Source of the DNA: JAUWOY01 sp034431315
GTDB taxonomy: Bacteria > Chloroflexota > Anaerolineae > VGOG01
Reading direction: 5' to 3'
Length of the DNA stretch: 64,000 nucleotides
Assembly (NCBI GenBank): GCA_034431315.1
Contig: DAOUDK010000049.1
Coordinates: 7,793-71,792, forward strand
Shown here piece by piece: positions 32,586 to 41,676 of this stretch (position 1 is its first letter; each line of letters begins with the position of its first letter). Below the pieces are notes generated by a model. The model was not told where the DNA came from and made no database searches. It worked only from the letters and a program-made list of their open reading frames with translations. Made by a program: the position numbers and the translations under genes.

Positions 32586-33203
32586 TTAGAATAAGCTCAA
32601 TTGCTCTGCCTGCTCTAAGGGCTCGGCTTCGCCCAACCCTTCCGCTTCTTTTAGAATTTGAGGAATCTTGAGCATGTCCTCCTTCACGATCGAGCGCCAC
32701 TTTGGCTGGTGCAGGGCGGCGGCGGGATGGAACATGGGATAGTAGATACGATTGCCGATGCGCTTGGGCTGGCCGTGGATGCGGGTGATCTTGGCGTTGG
32801 GAAAGTAGCGGGCCATAGAAAAGCGTCCCAGGGTGACGATCAGCTTCGGCTGAATCAGCTCGATTTGTTTGTCGAGGAAAGGCTTGCAGGCCGCCATCTC
32901 ATCGGCCAGGGGGTCGCGGTTGCCAGGTGGCCGGCACTTGATGACATTGCCAATGTAAACATCCTCTCGCGTGAGGCCGATGCTGGCCAGAAGCTCATCC
33001 AGAAACTTGCCTGCTGCTCCCACGAAGGGGCGGCCCTGCCGGTCCTCGTGGAAGCCAGGGGCCTCGCCGATGAACATGATCTCTGCGTTCTCAGGCCCCT
33101 CGCCGGGCACCGCCTTGGTGCGCCCCTGAGACAGCTCGCAGTGCTGACAGATGGCTATCTCTTTGTAGAGTTCGGTCAGTTCGGACACAATCTCACCTCC
33201 CAC
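32586..33203 (-). CDS. Type-4 uracil-DNA glycosylase with Fe-S cluster
   Basis: The 205-residue protein has the family-4 UDG motifs MFIGEAPGFHEDRQGRPFVG and NVIKCRPPGNRDP, the C-terminal MFHPAAALHQPKWR, and four Cys placed for a 4Fe-4S cluster (CQHC near residue 19-22, then CRPP and AACKPF). It removes uracil from DNA and is common in thermophiles and many bacteria. Start ATG 33203 or the internal GTG/Met a few codons later are both possible. Confidence 0.9.
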   Translation of the reverse strand: MGGEIVSELTELYKEIAICQHCELSQGRTKAVPGEGPENAEIMFIGEAPGFHEDRQGRPFVGAAGKFLDELLASIGLTREDVYIGNVIKCRPPGNRDPLADEMAACKPFLDKQIELIQPKLIVTLGRFSMARYFPNAKITRIHGQPKRIGNRIYYPMFHPAAALHQPKWRSIVKEDMLKIPQILKEAEGLGEAEPLEQAEQLSLF

Positions 33204-33272
33204 GGCCTTCGCCGATTTTTAACACCTGGTGGTCTCCCTGTTTAGTGTTGCTAGTTAGATGGCTGTTTGGCG

Positions 33273-33350
33273 AATATGACAACGAATTGAAAGGATTCAC
33301 CTAATTCACGACGCTGGTTCGGTAAATCCTCTGAATTCGATGTCATATTG
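33273..33350. repeat. Palindromic element with ATGACAACGAATT ends
   Basis: The left arm AATATGACAACGAATTGAAA is matched by a right arm ending AATTCGATGTCATATT, with an inner AGGATT/AATCCT pair. It resembles the CTGTCAACGGATT elements at 20421 and 58728 in layout. Confidence 0.6.
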
Positions 33351-33409
33351 GGGCACGATCAAGCCAACAACACCAAGGGATGACTGTTGCACCCCAAATT
33401 ATACCTCAT

Positions 33410-34021
33410 CTAGGGTGTTTTGTCCAAACTCTGAGTTAGCCTTTCCCACAGGGCTTGCTTGAGTTGCTGGAAATGGCTCTGAAAGATGGCCGAGGTCAGG
33501 CGATCCGTGGACATGGTCAGGGCATTCTCATCCCGGTCGCGATAGTAGTGACGCTTCAGCCCAACTCGCCGGAAGCCGTACTTGCGGTACAGATTCTGAG
33601 CTGTGACGTTGGAGGCGCGCACCTCTAAAGTGACTATCTCAGCGCCAAGCTCCGTAGCTCGATTGAGCACGGCGACCAATAGCAGCTCCCCGACGCCTCG
33701 CCGCCGCCAGTCGGGTTGCACAGCAATAGTGCTGATATGAGCCTCTCCGGCCATCAGCCAGAAACCACCGTACCCGAGGACAGGCGGTCGTGCCCCCACT
33801 CCAAGAGTGCGGCCGATCCTGGCCAACAGGCTTGACTCTGGTCCTTCCATCTGACGCCGGCGAGCGACGAAATAGTGAGAGAGATCGTTGTCCAGGAGCT
33901 CGTGGCGGTAAGCGCGGGCAGACCAGGGCGAGGGGAAAGAGTCATACTCAATCTCCATCACCTCTTTGATGTCTCGCAGCCGCATGGGTTCGACGACGTA
34001 AAGCAGATTTGTGTAATCCAT
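33410..34021 (-). CDS. rimI: Ribosomal protein S18 alanine N-acetyltransferase
   Basis: The protein of about 203 residues is a GNAT domain with MRLRDIKEVMEIEYDSFPSP, AGEAHISTIAVQPDWRRRGV, LEVRASNVTAQNLYRKYGFR and the RimI-typical ending RHYYRDRDENALTM. I use ATG 34021 (MDYTNLLYVVEP); the longer frame upstream runs through a repeat element and is not coding. Gene order tsaE-tsaB-rimI is the usual one for the t6A cluster. Confidence 0.88.
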   Translation of the reverse strand: MDYTNLLYVVEPMRLRDIKEVMEIEYDSFPSPWSARAYRHELLDNDLSHYFVARRRQMEGPESSLLARIGRTLGVGARPPVLGYGGFWLMAGEAHISTIAVQPDWRRRGVGELLLVAVLNRATELGAEIVTLEVRASNVTAQNLYRKYGFRRVGLKRHYYRDRDENALTMSTDRLTSAIFQSHFQQLKQALWERLTQSLDKTP

Positions 34022-34037
34022 GCTCGTCAGGTATCTG

Positions 34038-34177
34038 CTCACCTTATGCTCGCAGCGGACCCTAGTCCGCTGCTCCAACGGCGACGGCCAGCGCCGAAAA
34101 CTGTGAAACACACGCTTGGCCAGGGTCACAATAGACCGCCGTGGCCGCTGGACTAGGGTCCAGCGGGAGCAGATGAG
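34038..34177 (-). repeat. MITE-like element with GGACCCTAGTCC ends (copy B)
   Basis: The inverted copy of the element at 32418-32555 shares CTCACCTTATGCTCGCAGCGGAC at one end and CAGCGGGAGCAGATGAG at the other, and has a GTTTCACAGTTTTC core. It separates tsaB from rimI. Confidence 0.85.
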
Positions 34178-34188
34178 TGGTAACCTCG

Positions 34189-34854
34189 TCACTCTATCGC
34201 AGGGTGGCGAAGATAGATGGGGGCCAGAGTGGCGGGGTCGTCCACCTCGCCTCTTTCCAGGCGCTGCCAGCCTAGCTCCGCTAGATACCCCGCCCGCCGC
34301 AGGGAATAGGCCGGCGAGGCCACTACTGCCTTTGCGCCCAGACGCTCTCGCAGCAGTTCAGCAGCCTGGGCGTCTATCTCGCCGCAGAAAAAGGTACGGG
34401 TTGCGATTTCAGCGCACAGCTCATCCCACGTCGTCAGGCGATAGTCGCCCTGCCTTCGCCACTGCCCCCGCCTCCGCCGATAAAAAGCGGCGGCGACTCG
34501 CCTCCGACCGGCTCGCAGCACGGCACACACTGGGCCTCGCTTGCGGGCTTGGGCATAGACCAGGACATCCAGCGTCGGTATCCCCATGAGCGGTATGTCC
34601 AGGGTCAGGGCCAGGCCCTTGGCCACGCCCAGCCCGATGCGCAGGCCGGTGAAGGAGCCGGGGCCCAAAGCTACAGCTATCCCCCTTAATTCCGAAGGCG
34701 AGACCTTTTGTCGCTCCAACATGCGCACCAGAGCAGGCATCAGTTCCACCGTGTGGCCGTTGGCCGAGCGCCACGTCTCCTCGGCCAGCACCCGCTCTCC
34801 GTCGTACAGCGCCAGACTGGGCATTCGCGTAGCTGTGTCAATGGCTAAAAGCAA
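34189..34854 (-). CDS. tsaB: tRNA threonylcarbamoyladenosine biosynthesis protein TsaB
   Basis: The 221-residue ASKHA-fold protein has LLAIDTATRMPSLALYDGER, GHTVELMPALVRML, GIAVALGPGSFTGLRIGLG and a C-terminal region ending LAPIYLRHPAIE. TsaB is the non-catalytic partner of TsaD in transferring the threonylcarbamoyl group to A37. TsaD is not in the window. It forms an operon with tsaE (14-bp gap). Confidence 0.92.
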   Translation of the reverse strand: MLLAIDTATRMPSLALYDGERVLAEETWRSANGHTVELMPALVRMLERQKVSPSELRGIAVALGPGSFTGLRIGLGVAKGLALTLDIPLMGIPTLDVLVYAQARKRGPVCAVLRAGRRRVAAAFYRRRRGQWRRQGDYRLTTWDELCAEIATRTFFCGEIDAQAAELLRERLGAKAVVASPAYSLRRAGYLAELGWQRLERGEVDDPATLAPIYLRHPAIE

Positions 34855-34868
34855 TGCACTCCTCCTAA

Positions 34869-35372
34869 TTAGACCCCAAAGGCGCTTCGCTTGAATTCCC
34901 GCAGCAGTTCCTCGTAGCGCTTCCCCACCGCTTTCATCACCAGGCCGCGCTTGGTCTCGACGATGTAGCGAAGCTCAATCCACAGGTGCTCAGCGGGTAG
35001 AGCCTCTGGCGCGCGGTCGGCCCACTCGACGACGCAGACTCCTTCGCCGTAGAAGTACTCGTCAAGACCCAGAGTCAGGACTTCTTTTGTCTCCCCTAAG
35101 CGGTACAGGTCTATGTGGTAGAATGGCAGCCTAGCCTGCTCTGGCCTGTACTCGTTGATCAAGGTGTAGCTGGGGCTGGTGACAGGCCCTTCGATCCCCA
35201 GGCCCCGTCCGATGCCCTGGGCCAGGCAGGTTTTCCCCGCGCCCAATTCGCCCGCCAGACAGATCACATCGCCACCTTGCAAGAGCTCCCCCAACCTGGC
35301 GCCAAATCGCCGCGTCTGAGCCTCGCTGTGGCTGATGAAGTCCAAGCTGTGTTCATTCAACATAGGAGACAC
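34869..35372 (-). CDS. tsaE: tRNA threonylcarbamoyladenosine biosynthesis ATPase TsaE
   Basis: The 167-residue P-loop ATPase has GDVICLAGELGAGKTCLAQG (Walker A at about 40-47), SPSYTLINEY, FYHIDLYRLGE and VVEWADRAPEALPAEHL. TsaE drives the TsaBD complex by ATP hydrolysis. It is the first gene of the tsaE-tsaB-rimI run and is divergent from ugd. Confidence 0.93.
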   Translation of the reverse strand: MSPMLNEHSLDFISHSEAQTRRFGARLGELLQGGDVICLAGELGAGKTCLAQGIGRGLGIEGPVTSPSYTLINEYRPEQARLPFYHIDLYRLGETKEVLTLGLDEYFYGEGVCVVEWADRAPEALPAEHLWIELRYIVETKRGLVMKAVGKRYEELLREFKRSAFGV

Positions 35373-35506
35373 CTTTGCACACCCCGCTGCCTGAAGTTAC
35401 CCTAATTGTACAACGTTTGTCCTTTCTCGACAAGCGGGCTAGCTAAAAAGCGAAAAGTGTGGTATCATTAGCTCGCTGAGATCAGAAGAAAGGAAAACCT
35501 TCTCTA

Positions 35507-36820
35507 ATGAAAAACATCTGCGTCATCGGAATTGGCTACGTTGGATTGGTCACCGGGGCCTGCCTGGCCGACCTGGGCAATCGCGTGATCGGTCTCGATC
35601 TGGATAAATCGAAGTGTGATAACCTCAAGAAAGGCATCATGCCCATCTATGAGCCTGGGCTGGAGGAGATCGTGCGGCGCAACTGTGCGGCCGGGCGACT
35701 GGATTTTACCATCTCTTATGACGAGGCTCTGAAGGATGTGGAGTTTGTGCTCATCGCGGTGGGCACTCCCTCTGGTGCTGAGGGCGAAGCCGATTTGGCC
35801 CACGTCAATCAGGCGTCGGAGGGCATAGCCAGGCGACTGAGCCAACCCACCGTCATCATCAACAAGAGCACTGTGCCCATCGGCACCGGCGACTGGGTGG
35901 CCAACATCGTCAAGGAGAACATGCCTGATAAGGACATCGAGTTCTCGGTGGTCTCCAACCCGGAGTTCCTGCGGGAGGGCTCGGCCGTCCACGACTTCAT
36001 GCACCCCGACCGCATCGTCCTGGGCTCGACGAATCCGGCGGCGGCGCACCGCGTGGCCGAATTGTACTATCCCCTGCGAGCTCCGATCATCATCACCGAC
36101 CTGCGCACGGCGGAGATGATCAAGTACGCCTCCAACGCTTTCCTGGCCACCAAGATCTCGTTCATCAACGAGATAGCCAACATCTGCGAGGCGCTGGGAG
36201 CTGACGTGACGGAAGTGGCCCGCGGCATGGGCATGGATCGGCGTATCGGACCGCAGTTCCTGGGGGCAGGCATAGGCTGGGGAGGCAGTTGCTTTCCCAA
36301 GGACGTGAAAGCCCTGGCCCACATGGCGTCCACTCACGGGGCTCACCCCCAATTGCTGCGGGCGGTGCTGGAGATCAACTACGACCAGCGTAAAAGGGTG
36401 ATCCAAAAACTGCGGGACATACTGGGCGGCTTCCGGGGAAAGACCATCGGCATCCTGGGCCTGGCCTACAAGCCAAACACCGATGACATGCGGGGCGCGC
36501 CCTCCATCGAGATCATCCACATGCTCCAGCACGAGGGGGCGCAGATCAAGGCCTACGATCCGCAGGCCATGGGGACGGCCAAACGGATACTGACCGGCGT
36601 CGAGTATTGCGAGAATGTATACGCTGTGGCAGAGGACGCGGACGCCCTGATCCTGGTGACCGAGTGGAACGAGTTCAAGCAGTTGGACATGATGCGGATC
36701 AAGGAATCTATGCACCAGCCGATTCTGCTAGATGGCCGCAACATCTACGATCCCAGGAGGATGAAGGAGATGGGCTTCACCTATCGCGGCATGGGGCGTG
36801 GCTACAATGAAGCAACATGA
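35507..36820 (+). CDS. ugd: UDP-glucose 6-dehydrogenase
   Basis: The 437-residue protein has the NAD Rossmann motif CVIGIGYVGLVTGACLADLG, EPGLEEIV, VGTPSGAEGEADL, the catalytic Cys in GIGWGGSCFPKDVKAL at about 260-275, and a C-terminal NAD-like domain (GILGLAYKPNTDDMRGAPSI). It oxidises UDP-glucose to UDP-glucuronate for surface glycans. Its stop overlaps acpS by 4 bp. Confidence 0.95.
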   Translation: MKNICVIGIGYVGLVTGACLADLGNRVIGLDLDKSKCDNLKKGIMPIYEPGLEEIVRRNCAAGRLDFTISYDEALKDVEFVLIAVGTPSGAEGEADLAHVNQASEGIARRLSQPTVIINKSTVPIGTGDWVANIVKENMPDKDIEFSVVSNPEFLREGSAVHDFMHPDRIVLGSTNPAAAHRVAELYYPLRAPIIITDLRTAEMIKYASNAFLATKISFINEIANICEALGADVTEVARGMGMDRRIGPQFLGAGIGWGGSCFPKDVKALAHMASTHGAHPQLLRAVLEINYDQRKRVIQKLRDILGGFRGKTIGILGLAYKPNTDDMRGAPSIEIIHMLQHEGAQIKAYDPQAMGTAKRILTGVEYCENVYAVAEDADALILVTEWNEFKQLDMMRIKESMHQPILLDGRNIYDPRRMKEMGFTYRGMGRGYNEAT

Positions 36821-37206
36821 TTGAACCGAGGCTTTTCTCCGTCGGAGTGGACATCATTGAGATCGAGCGCATCGAGGCCATCTTGCAGCGGCACGGCCAG
36901 CGTTTCCTCCAGCGGATTTACACCCCAGCGGAGCAGGCCTATTGCCGAGGGCGGGTGCCGGAGCTGGCGGTCCGCTTTGCCGCCAAAGAAGCCGTCTCCA
37001 AAGCCCTGGGCACGGGGCTGTTGGGCATCGCCTGGCGGGAGATGGAGATCCTCGGTGACGAGCGGGGCAAGCCGCTGGTTTATCTGCACGGGCGGGCTAA
37101 GGCGCGGGCTGAGGAGTTGGGCCTGTCCGAGTTCGCCGTCAGCCTCTCCCATTCGCGGGATTACGCCGTGGCCTTCGTGATGGCGGCTGGGAGAAGGGAG
37201 GTTTGA
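36817..37206 (+). CDS. acpS: Holo-[acyl-carrier-protein] synthase
   Basis: The 129-residue protein has GVDIIEIERIEAILQRHGQR (Mg/CoA-binding Asp), RFAAKEAVSKALGTGL (Glu/Lys) and SLSHSRDYAVAFV, the complete AcpS signature. It attaches 4'-phosphopantetheine to acyl carrier protein. ATG overlaps the ugd stop (ATGA). Confidence 0.93.
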   Translation: MIEPRLFSVGVDIIEIERIEAILQRHGQRFLQRIYTPAEQAYCRGRVPELAVRFAAKEAVSKALGTGLLGIAWREMEILGDERGKPLVYLHGRAKARAEELGLSEFAVSLSHSRDYAVAFVMAAGRREV

Positions 37207-37210
37207 GGAA

Positions 37211-37516
37211 ATGGAACGATTTGAGGAATTGCGAGAAAAGATTCTGCCTGTGCTGTTGCCCTGCGGGGTCAAGCGGATCGCCCTATTTGGATCGGTGGTC
37301 AGAGGGGAAGATGCGCCGGAAAGCGACATTGATATTCTGGTGACACTGAAACCCCGGTCCGAAAGACCTCCGCTGGGGCTTTTCAAATGGATAGGGTTGG
37401 AAGAGGAGCTGAGCGAGAAATTGAGTCGCAAGGTTGATCTCATAAGTGAAGATGGTCTCAGTCCTTATATTCGTCCTTACGTGGATAGAGAGAAGGTGAT
37501 TTTATATGAAGAGTGA
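37211..37516 (+). CDS. MNT-type nucleotidyltransferase antitoxin
   Basis: The 101-residue minimal nucleotidyltransferase has IALFGSVVRGEDAPESDIDI (GS..R...SDxD) and a third acid in KVDLISEDGL. In MNT-HEPN modules the MNT protein neutralises the HEPN RNase, in some cases by AMPylating it. It overlaps the HEPN gene by 11 bp. Confidence 0.9.
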   Translation: MERFEELREKILPVLLPCGVKRIALFGSVVRGEDAPESDIDILVTLKPRSERPPLGLFKWIGLEEELSEKLSRKVDLISEDGLSPYIRPYVDREKVILYEE

Positions 37517-37862
37517 TGCCGTTTTCCTGCACCATATCTCGGATGCCATACATCGTATAGAGCAATACCTGGCTGGTGTTTCCTATGATCGCTTTCTGCA
37601 AGACACTCTTTTGCAAGATGGGGTCGTTCGCCAGATGGAGATAATCGGTGAAGCTGCGAGAAATGTTTCCAAAGACTTGCAGAACGCTCATCCAGAACTC
37701 CCCTGGGGCAAAATGATTGGGATAAGAAACATACTGATTCACGCTTACTTCCGGGTTGACCTTTTCATTGTATGGGATACAACTCAATCTGATCTCCCGC
37801 GCTTGAAGCAGCAAGTTGAGCAGCTTCTTGAGGAGATGGGTGAAAACGTCAGTAAAGAGTAG
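37506..37862 (+). CDS. HEPN-domain (DUF86) toxin
   Basis: The 118-residue helical protein has the RNase motif RNILIHAYF (Rx4-6H), preceded by VRQMEIIGEAARNVS, typical of DUF86 HEPN toxins. It pairs with the upstream MNT protein. Confidence 0.9.
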   Translation: MKSDAVFLHHISDAIHRIEQYLAGVSYDRFLQDTLLQDGVVRQMEIIGEAARNVSKDLQNAHPELPWGKMIGIRNILIHAYFRVDLFIVWDTTQSDLPRLKQQVEQLLEEMGENVSKE

Positions 37863-37958
37863 AGGCAGAGAAGCCGATCAACTGTTTCTGCTGCTTGATC
37901 AGCATATTGCAGTTGAGTGGCCATCAACCGACTTTGACTAACAGGAGGTAAACAAAAC

Positions 37959-38948
37959 ATGAAAAAGAAAGGACGAGTTTTCTCAGGTGCGCGGCCCACG
38001 GGTCGCCAGCATCTGGGCAATTACCTGGGCGCTATCAAAAATTACGTGGCCCTGCAGGATGAGTACGACTGCGTCTACTGCGTGGTTGACCTGCACGCCC
38101 TGACCACCCTGAAGGATACCGAGTACCTCAGGGCACACACCTACGAGATGGTGCTGGACTGGCTGGCGGCGGGGATGGATCCGGAGAGGGGCACCATCAT
38201 CTTCGTCCAGTCCCACGTGCCCCAGGTGACAGAGCTGCACACCATCCTCTCTATGGTCACGCCCATGGGCTGGCTGGCAAGGCTTCCCACCTTCAAAGAG
38301 AAGGTGCGCCAGCAGCCCGATAACGTGAACTACGGCCTGCTGGGATACCCGGTGCTGATGGCCGCCGACATCGCCCTCTACAAGGCCGACGTGGTGCCCG
38401 TGGGCGACGACCAGGCTCCTCACCTGGAATTCACCCGCGAGATCGTGCGCCGCTTCAACCACCACTTCGGGGATATCCTCATTGAGCCCCAGATGAAACT
38501 GACCGATGTCCCTCGCGTGCTTGGCACCGACGGGGTCAACAAGATGAGCAAGTCCCTGAACAACCACATCGAGTTGGCCGCCTCGCCTGAGGAGATCCTG
38601 AAGCGAGTGATGACCATGGTCACCGATCCCGCCCGTCAATATCGCACCGACCTCGGCCATCCTGAAGTCTGCAACGTCTACCATTTGCACAAACATTTCC
38701 TGCCCGACCCTGAGGCCATCGTCCAAATCGAGGCCGACTGTCGCAGCGCGGCCATCGGTTGTGTGGAGCACAAAAAGTGGTTCGCCAGGGACCTGGCCGA
38801 TCACTTCGCTCCCTTCCGGGCCCGTCGGGCAGAGCTGGCCGCTGATCCCGACCACGTCTGGGAGGTGCTGGCCGACGGGGCTGCCCGTGCTCGCGTCATC
38901 GCCGCCGAGACCCTGGCCGAGGTGAAGGATAAGATCGGCCTGCCGTAA
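37959..38948 (+). CDS. trpS: Tryptophan-tRNA ligase
   Basis: The 329-residue class I synthetase has the HIGH-equivalent RPTGRQHLGNYLGAIKN, YPVLMAADIALY, VPVGDDQAPHLEFTREI and the KMSKS loop NKMSKSLNNHIEL. It starts at ATG 37959 with AGGAGGTAA upstream and charges tRNA-Trp. Confidence 0.95.
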   Translation: MKKKGRVFSGARPTGRQHLGNYLGAIKNYVALQDEYDCVYCVVDLHALTTLKDTEYLRAHTYEMVLDWLAAGMDPERGTIIFVQSHVPQVTELHTILSMVTPMGWLARLPTFKEKVRQQPDNVNYGLLGYPVLMAADIALYKADVVPVGDDQAPHLEFTREIVRRFNHHFGDILIEPQMKLTDVPRVLGTDGVNKMSKSLNNHIELAASPEEILKRVMTMVTDPARQYRTDLGHPEVCNVYHLHKHFLPDPEAIVQIEADCRSAAIGCVEHKKWFARDLADHFAPFRARRAELAADPDHVWEVLADGAARARVIAAETLAEVKDKIGLP

Positions 38949-38963
38949 GGAGAGAGGTCCTCA

Positions 38964-39146
38964 ATGAAGCGATTGAGCAACTGCCTGACCGTCCTGGGAA
39001 TCTGGGTGTTGGCCTCGCTCCTGGCCATCGCCTACATTGGCAGCCATCCTTACCTTGGCCTGGGGATTGCCGTCCTGGGCGGGATAGCCTTTGGCGTCGC
39101 CGCCTTCCTGAGCTATGAGGCGGAGCAACGTGGCGATAAAGACTGA
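38964..39146 (+). CDS. Small two-helix membrane protein
   Basis: The 60-residue protein has two hydrophobic segments (about 8-25 and 29-48) and a charged end (YEAEQRGDKD). It has a clear binding site (AAGGAGAG) 15 bp after trpS, so it is probably real and co-transcribed. No family is recognised. Confidence 0.6.
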   Translation: MKRLSNCLTVLGIWVLASLLAIAYIGSHPYLGLGIAVLGGIAFGVAAFLSYEAEQRGDKD

Positions 39147-39173
39147 CATTTACAAGCAAAGACTGGAGGGCGG

Positions 39174-39647
39174 ATGTTGGTAGCCGGCAGGTTAGTAATT
39201 GTAGCAGCAGTGTTGTCCCTTATCTGGCCCCTGGCGGTCGCGGCTGAGGAACCCACCCCTGCTGCCAGCGTGGTGGTCGTAGAGTGGACGACCGAGAGCG
39301 AAGTTGACATGGCGGGCTTCAACCTCTACCGCAGCGACAGCCCCGCTGGCCCCTACGTGAAAGTGAATGCCACCCTCATCCCCGGCGCACTCGATCCCCT
39401 CCTGGGCGGCAAATACGCCTACACCGACACCAACGTGGTAGCCGGCCGCACCTACTACTACAAGCTGGAGGATGTGGAGTTGGACGGCACCACCACCCTG
39501 CACGGGCCGATAGAGGTGGTGGCTGAGGCGAGCAGTCCCCCTGCCTTCGCCAACCTCGTGGCTTGGTGGCCTCTCGCCGTGCTGATTGTCGTCCTGGCCT
39601 TGGGCGGCGCGATCTTGGCGCTGCGGCGCGGTCGTGGGGGGCGGTGA
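39174..39647 (+). CDS. Membrane-anchored Fn3-like surface protein
   Basis: The 157-residue protein has a signal peptide (about 1-24), then a beta domain with VVVVEWTTESEVDMAGFNLY, RSDSPAGPYVKVNATLIPG and GRTYYYKLEDVELDGTTTLH. A C-terminal membrane helix (about 128-148) ends in the basic tail RRGRGGR. The same domain is in the 57584 protein (EWETASEINNIGFNLWRS). Function is probably display on the envelope. Confidence 0.7.
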   Translation: MLVAGRLVIVAAVLSLIWPLAVAAEEPTPAASVVVVEWTTESEVDMAGFNLYRSDSPAGPYVKVNATLIPGALDPLLGGKYAYTDTNVVAGRTYYYKLEDVELDGTTTLHGPIEVVAEASSPPAFANLVAWWPLAVLIVVLALGGAILALRRGRGGR

Positions 39648-39666
39648 TTTTCGGGCGGGATTGACC

Positions 39667-39695
39667 TTGACATTCTGCACTTCACGGGATATAAT
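39667..39695 (+). promoter_or_regulatory. Consensus sigma70 promoter for the surface protein gene
   Basis: TTGACA (39667-39672), a 17-bp spacer and TATAAT (39690-39695) are perfect consensus boxes. The next credible start codon is 139 bp downstream (39834), leaving an unusually long leader of about 130 nt with no gene recognised in it. Confidence 0.8.
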
Positions 39696-39833
39696 TACCA
39701 TGCTTCTTTCGTCTTTTGTCAAAGGTCCACAAGATCGAGGGGGAATCCTTCGGCGAGATCGTCGAGCAGCTTTTTGGAGCGATAGGTGGGAAGCTGGTTA
39801 CGTTCTGTCTCCGGACATGAAGTGGGTGCGATC

Positions 39834-41597
39834 ATGAAACACAAGCAGATCTCGATGCTGGTGAGAGTGGTGCTGGTGGTTGGGCTGGCCATGCTCTACA
39901 CCACGCCAAAGCCAGCGCTGGCGGCGACTATCACGAGTGCGCAGAGTGGCAACTGGAGTTTAGCCTCCACATGGGTTGACGGTGTGGTGCCCCAAGCAGA
40001 CGACCATGTGGTCATTGCCAGTGACCACACGGTTACCGTTGATACTAACACCGCCAACCTTGCTAGTATCACCGTGAATGGCACCTTGAGATTCGACGAC
40101 ACCGGCACGGGAAGATCCATGACGGTGACTGGGGACGTGACGATCAACAGCGGCGGTACGCTTGACGTGGCGACAGGTGGCAGCGACACGACGCATTCGC
40201 TGACAATTGGCGGCGATCTGACCAATGACGGCACGTTTGATTGTTGGCCTGCCGCCAGTCGTATCATCAACGTCACGTTCAACGGCTCCAGTGGCACACA
40301 GGTCTCCGGCAGCACGACGTTCTACAACCTGACACTCGACAACAGCGGCGCGACGACGAACTTCGGCACTAGTTCGACCACCATTGCAAATACTTTGGAC
40401 GCGAAAGCCGGCACAATGAGTGCTGGCACCTCGACGATCACCTTCACCGGTGCGGCTAGCTCGATCACCGGTACTAATGCCAAGAGGTTCTACAACCTGG
40501 TGATTGATAGCGAAGCTAACATTACCAACTTGAGCGGTGGCAGCCTCGAAATCGGTCACGACTTCACCAACAATGGAACCTTCACGTCCGATAGAACCAC
40601 AACTTTCACTAACGACTCCACAAGCCATAGCCTCTCTGGTAGTGGCACCACGAGCTTTGGTAGCATTACGATCCGAAGTTCGACCACCGTCAATGCCGGA
40701 TCACACAATTTTACTCTCACTGGTTCCAGTTTCACCGTCTATGGCATCTTCAATGGCGGCACAGCCACTGTCACATTCGACGGCTCGACCACCCTCGCCC
40801 TCGGCGTTAGCGGAGCAATGAATTTCAATAGCTTGACCATCAACAACAGTAAGAGCCTGACCGCACCCTCGAACCTTAACATCAACCTAGCCGGCAACTT
40901 CACTGACAACAACACCAGCAGCAGCGGGTTCACCCACAACAATGGCACTGTTACGTTCAATGGCGGAACCACACAGAACTTGACGCTCAACGTTTCAACC
41001 ACGTTCAACAACCTGACGGTCAACAGCGGTGTCATCCTGGTGGAGACCGTGTCCGCCGACAACGCCACGGTGAGTGACACGCTGACCAACAGCGGCACTA
41101 TTCGGAAATCGCAGTCTGTGTCGGAAGCTGGCTCCAAGACATTCGGTCTGACTGGCGTGACCCTCAACGTTACTACCCAAGGATCGCTATCCAACCTTCA
41201 AGTTGACCGCATTGACTCCAACCATGCAAATGCCACGAGCTATCAACAGACTGGCAAGCACTGGGCGATCACGCCAACCGGCAATAGCTTCACCGTAGAC
41301 ATTACTTTGCCGCACAATAACCTGTCGGACCCCTCTGCCTGCCGCTACACAGGCACTGGCTGGAGTTGTGGCCGCACCTCATTCACTTCAAGTACGGTCA
41401 CACGGTCAAGTGTGACTGAATTGTCCGACTGGGCCGTGGGTGACGGGGTTCCCACCTCCGTCACCCTCTCCTCCCTCACCGCCCGCTCACCCACTTCCCA
41501 AGCCACCTTCTTCCGCTGGCAATGGCTGGCGCTGGCGGGTGCGGTTGGGCTAGTACTTGGTGGGGGTGCTGCAGTGAGGAGATGGCTTGGGCGATAG
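39834..41597 (+). CDS. Secreted beta-helix surface protein with G8-like N-terminus and C-terminal sorting-type tail
   Basis: The 587-residue protein has a signal peptide (about 5-30) and a G8-like start (QSGNWSLASTWVDGVVPQAD, then DHVVIASDHTVTVDTNTANL). Many Thr/Ser/Asn-rich right-handed beta-helix-like repeats follow (TFNGSSGTQVSGSTTFYNLT style). The C-terminus is PTSVTLSSLTARSP, a membrane helix (WLALAGAVGLVLGGGAA) and the basic end VRRWLGR. The same tail design is in the 62123 protein. It is likely anchored or processed at the cell surface. I use ATG 39834, although the binding site is weak. Confidence 0.78.
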   Translation: MKHKQISMLVRVVLVVGLAMLYTTPKPALAATITSAQSGNWSLASTWVDGVVPQADDHVVIASDHTVTVDTNTANLASITVNGTLRFDDTGTGRSMTVTGDVTINSGGTLDVATGGSDTTHSLTIGGDLTNDGTFDCWPAASRIINVTFNGSSGTQVSGSTTFYNLTLDNSGATTNFGTSSTTIANTLDAKAGTMSAGTSTITFTGAASSITGTNAKRFYNLVIDSEANITNLSGGSLEIGHDFTNNGTFTSDRTTTFTNDSTSHSLSGSGTTSFGSITIRSSTTVNAGSHNFTLTGSSFTVYGIFNGGTATVTFDGSTTLALGVSGAMNFNSLTINNSKSLTAPSNLNINLAGNFTDNNTSSSGFTHNNGTVTFNGGTTQNLTLNVSTTFNNLTVNSGVILVETVSADNATVSDTLTNSGTIRKSQSVSEAGSKTFGLTGVTLNVTTQGSLSNLQVDRIDSNHANATSYQQTGKHWAITPTGNSFTVDITLPHNNLSDPSACRYTGTGWSCGRTSFTSSTVTRSSVTELSDWAVGDGVPTSVTLSSLTARSPTSQATFFRWQWLALAGAVGLVLGGGAAVRRWLGR

Positions 41598-41676
41598 AGA
41601 GGTCTCCACTCAACCGATATGGAAGAGGAGGAGAAAGTCCTGCCCCGCGCTGGAGTTCAGACAATGGAGTTGGGGT

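Noticed and set aside
34022..34192. Longer N-terminus of RimI
   Set aside because: The extra residues are encoded by MITE-like element copy B and do not belong to the acetyltransferase fold.
35504..36715. 403-codon open frame opposite ugd
   Set aside because: It mirrors ugd codons (High-GC third-position effect); ugd itself has all family motifs.
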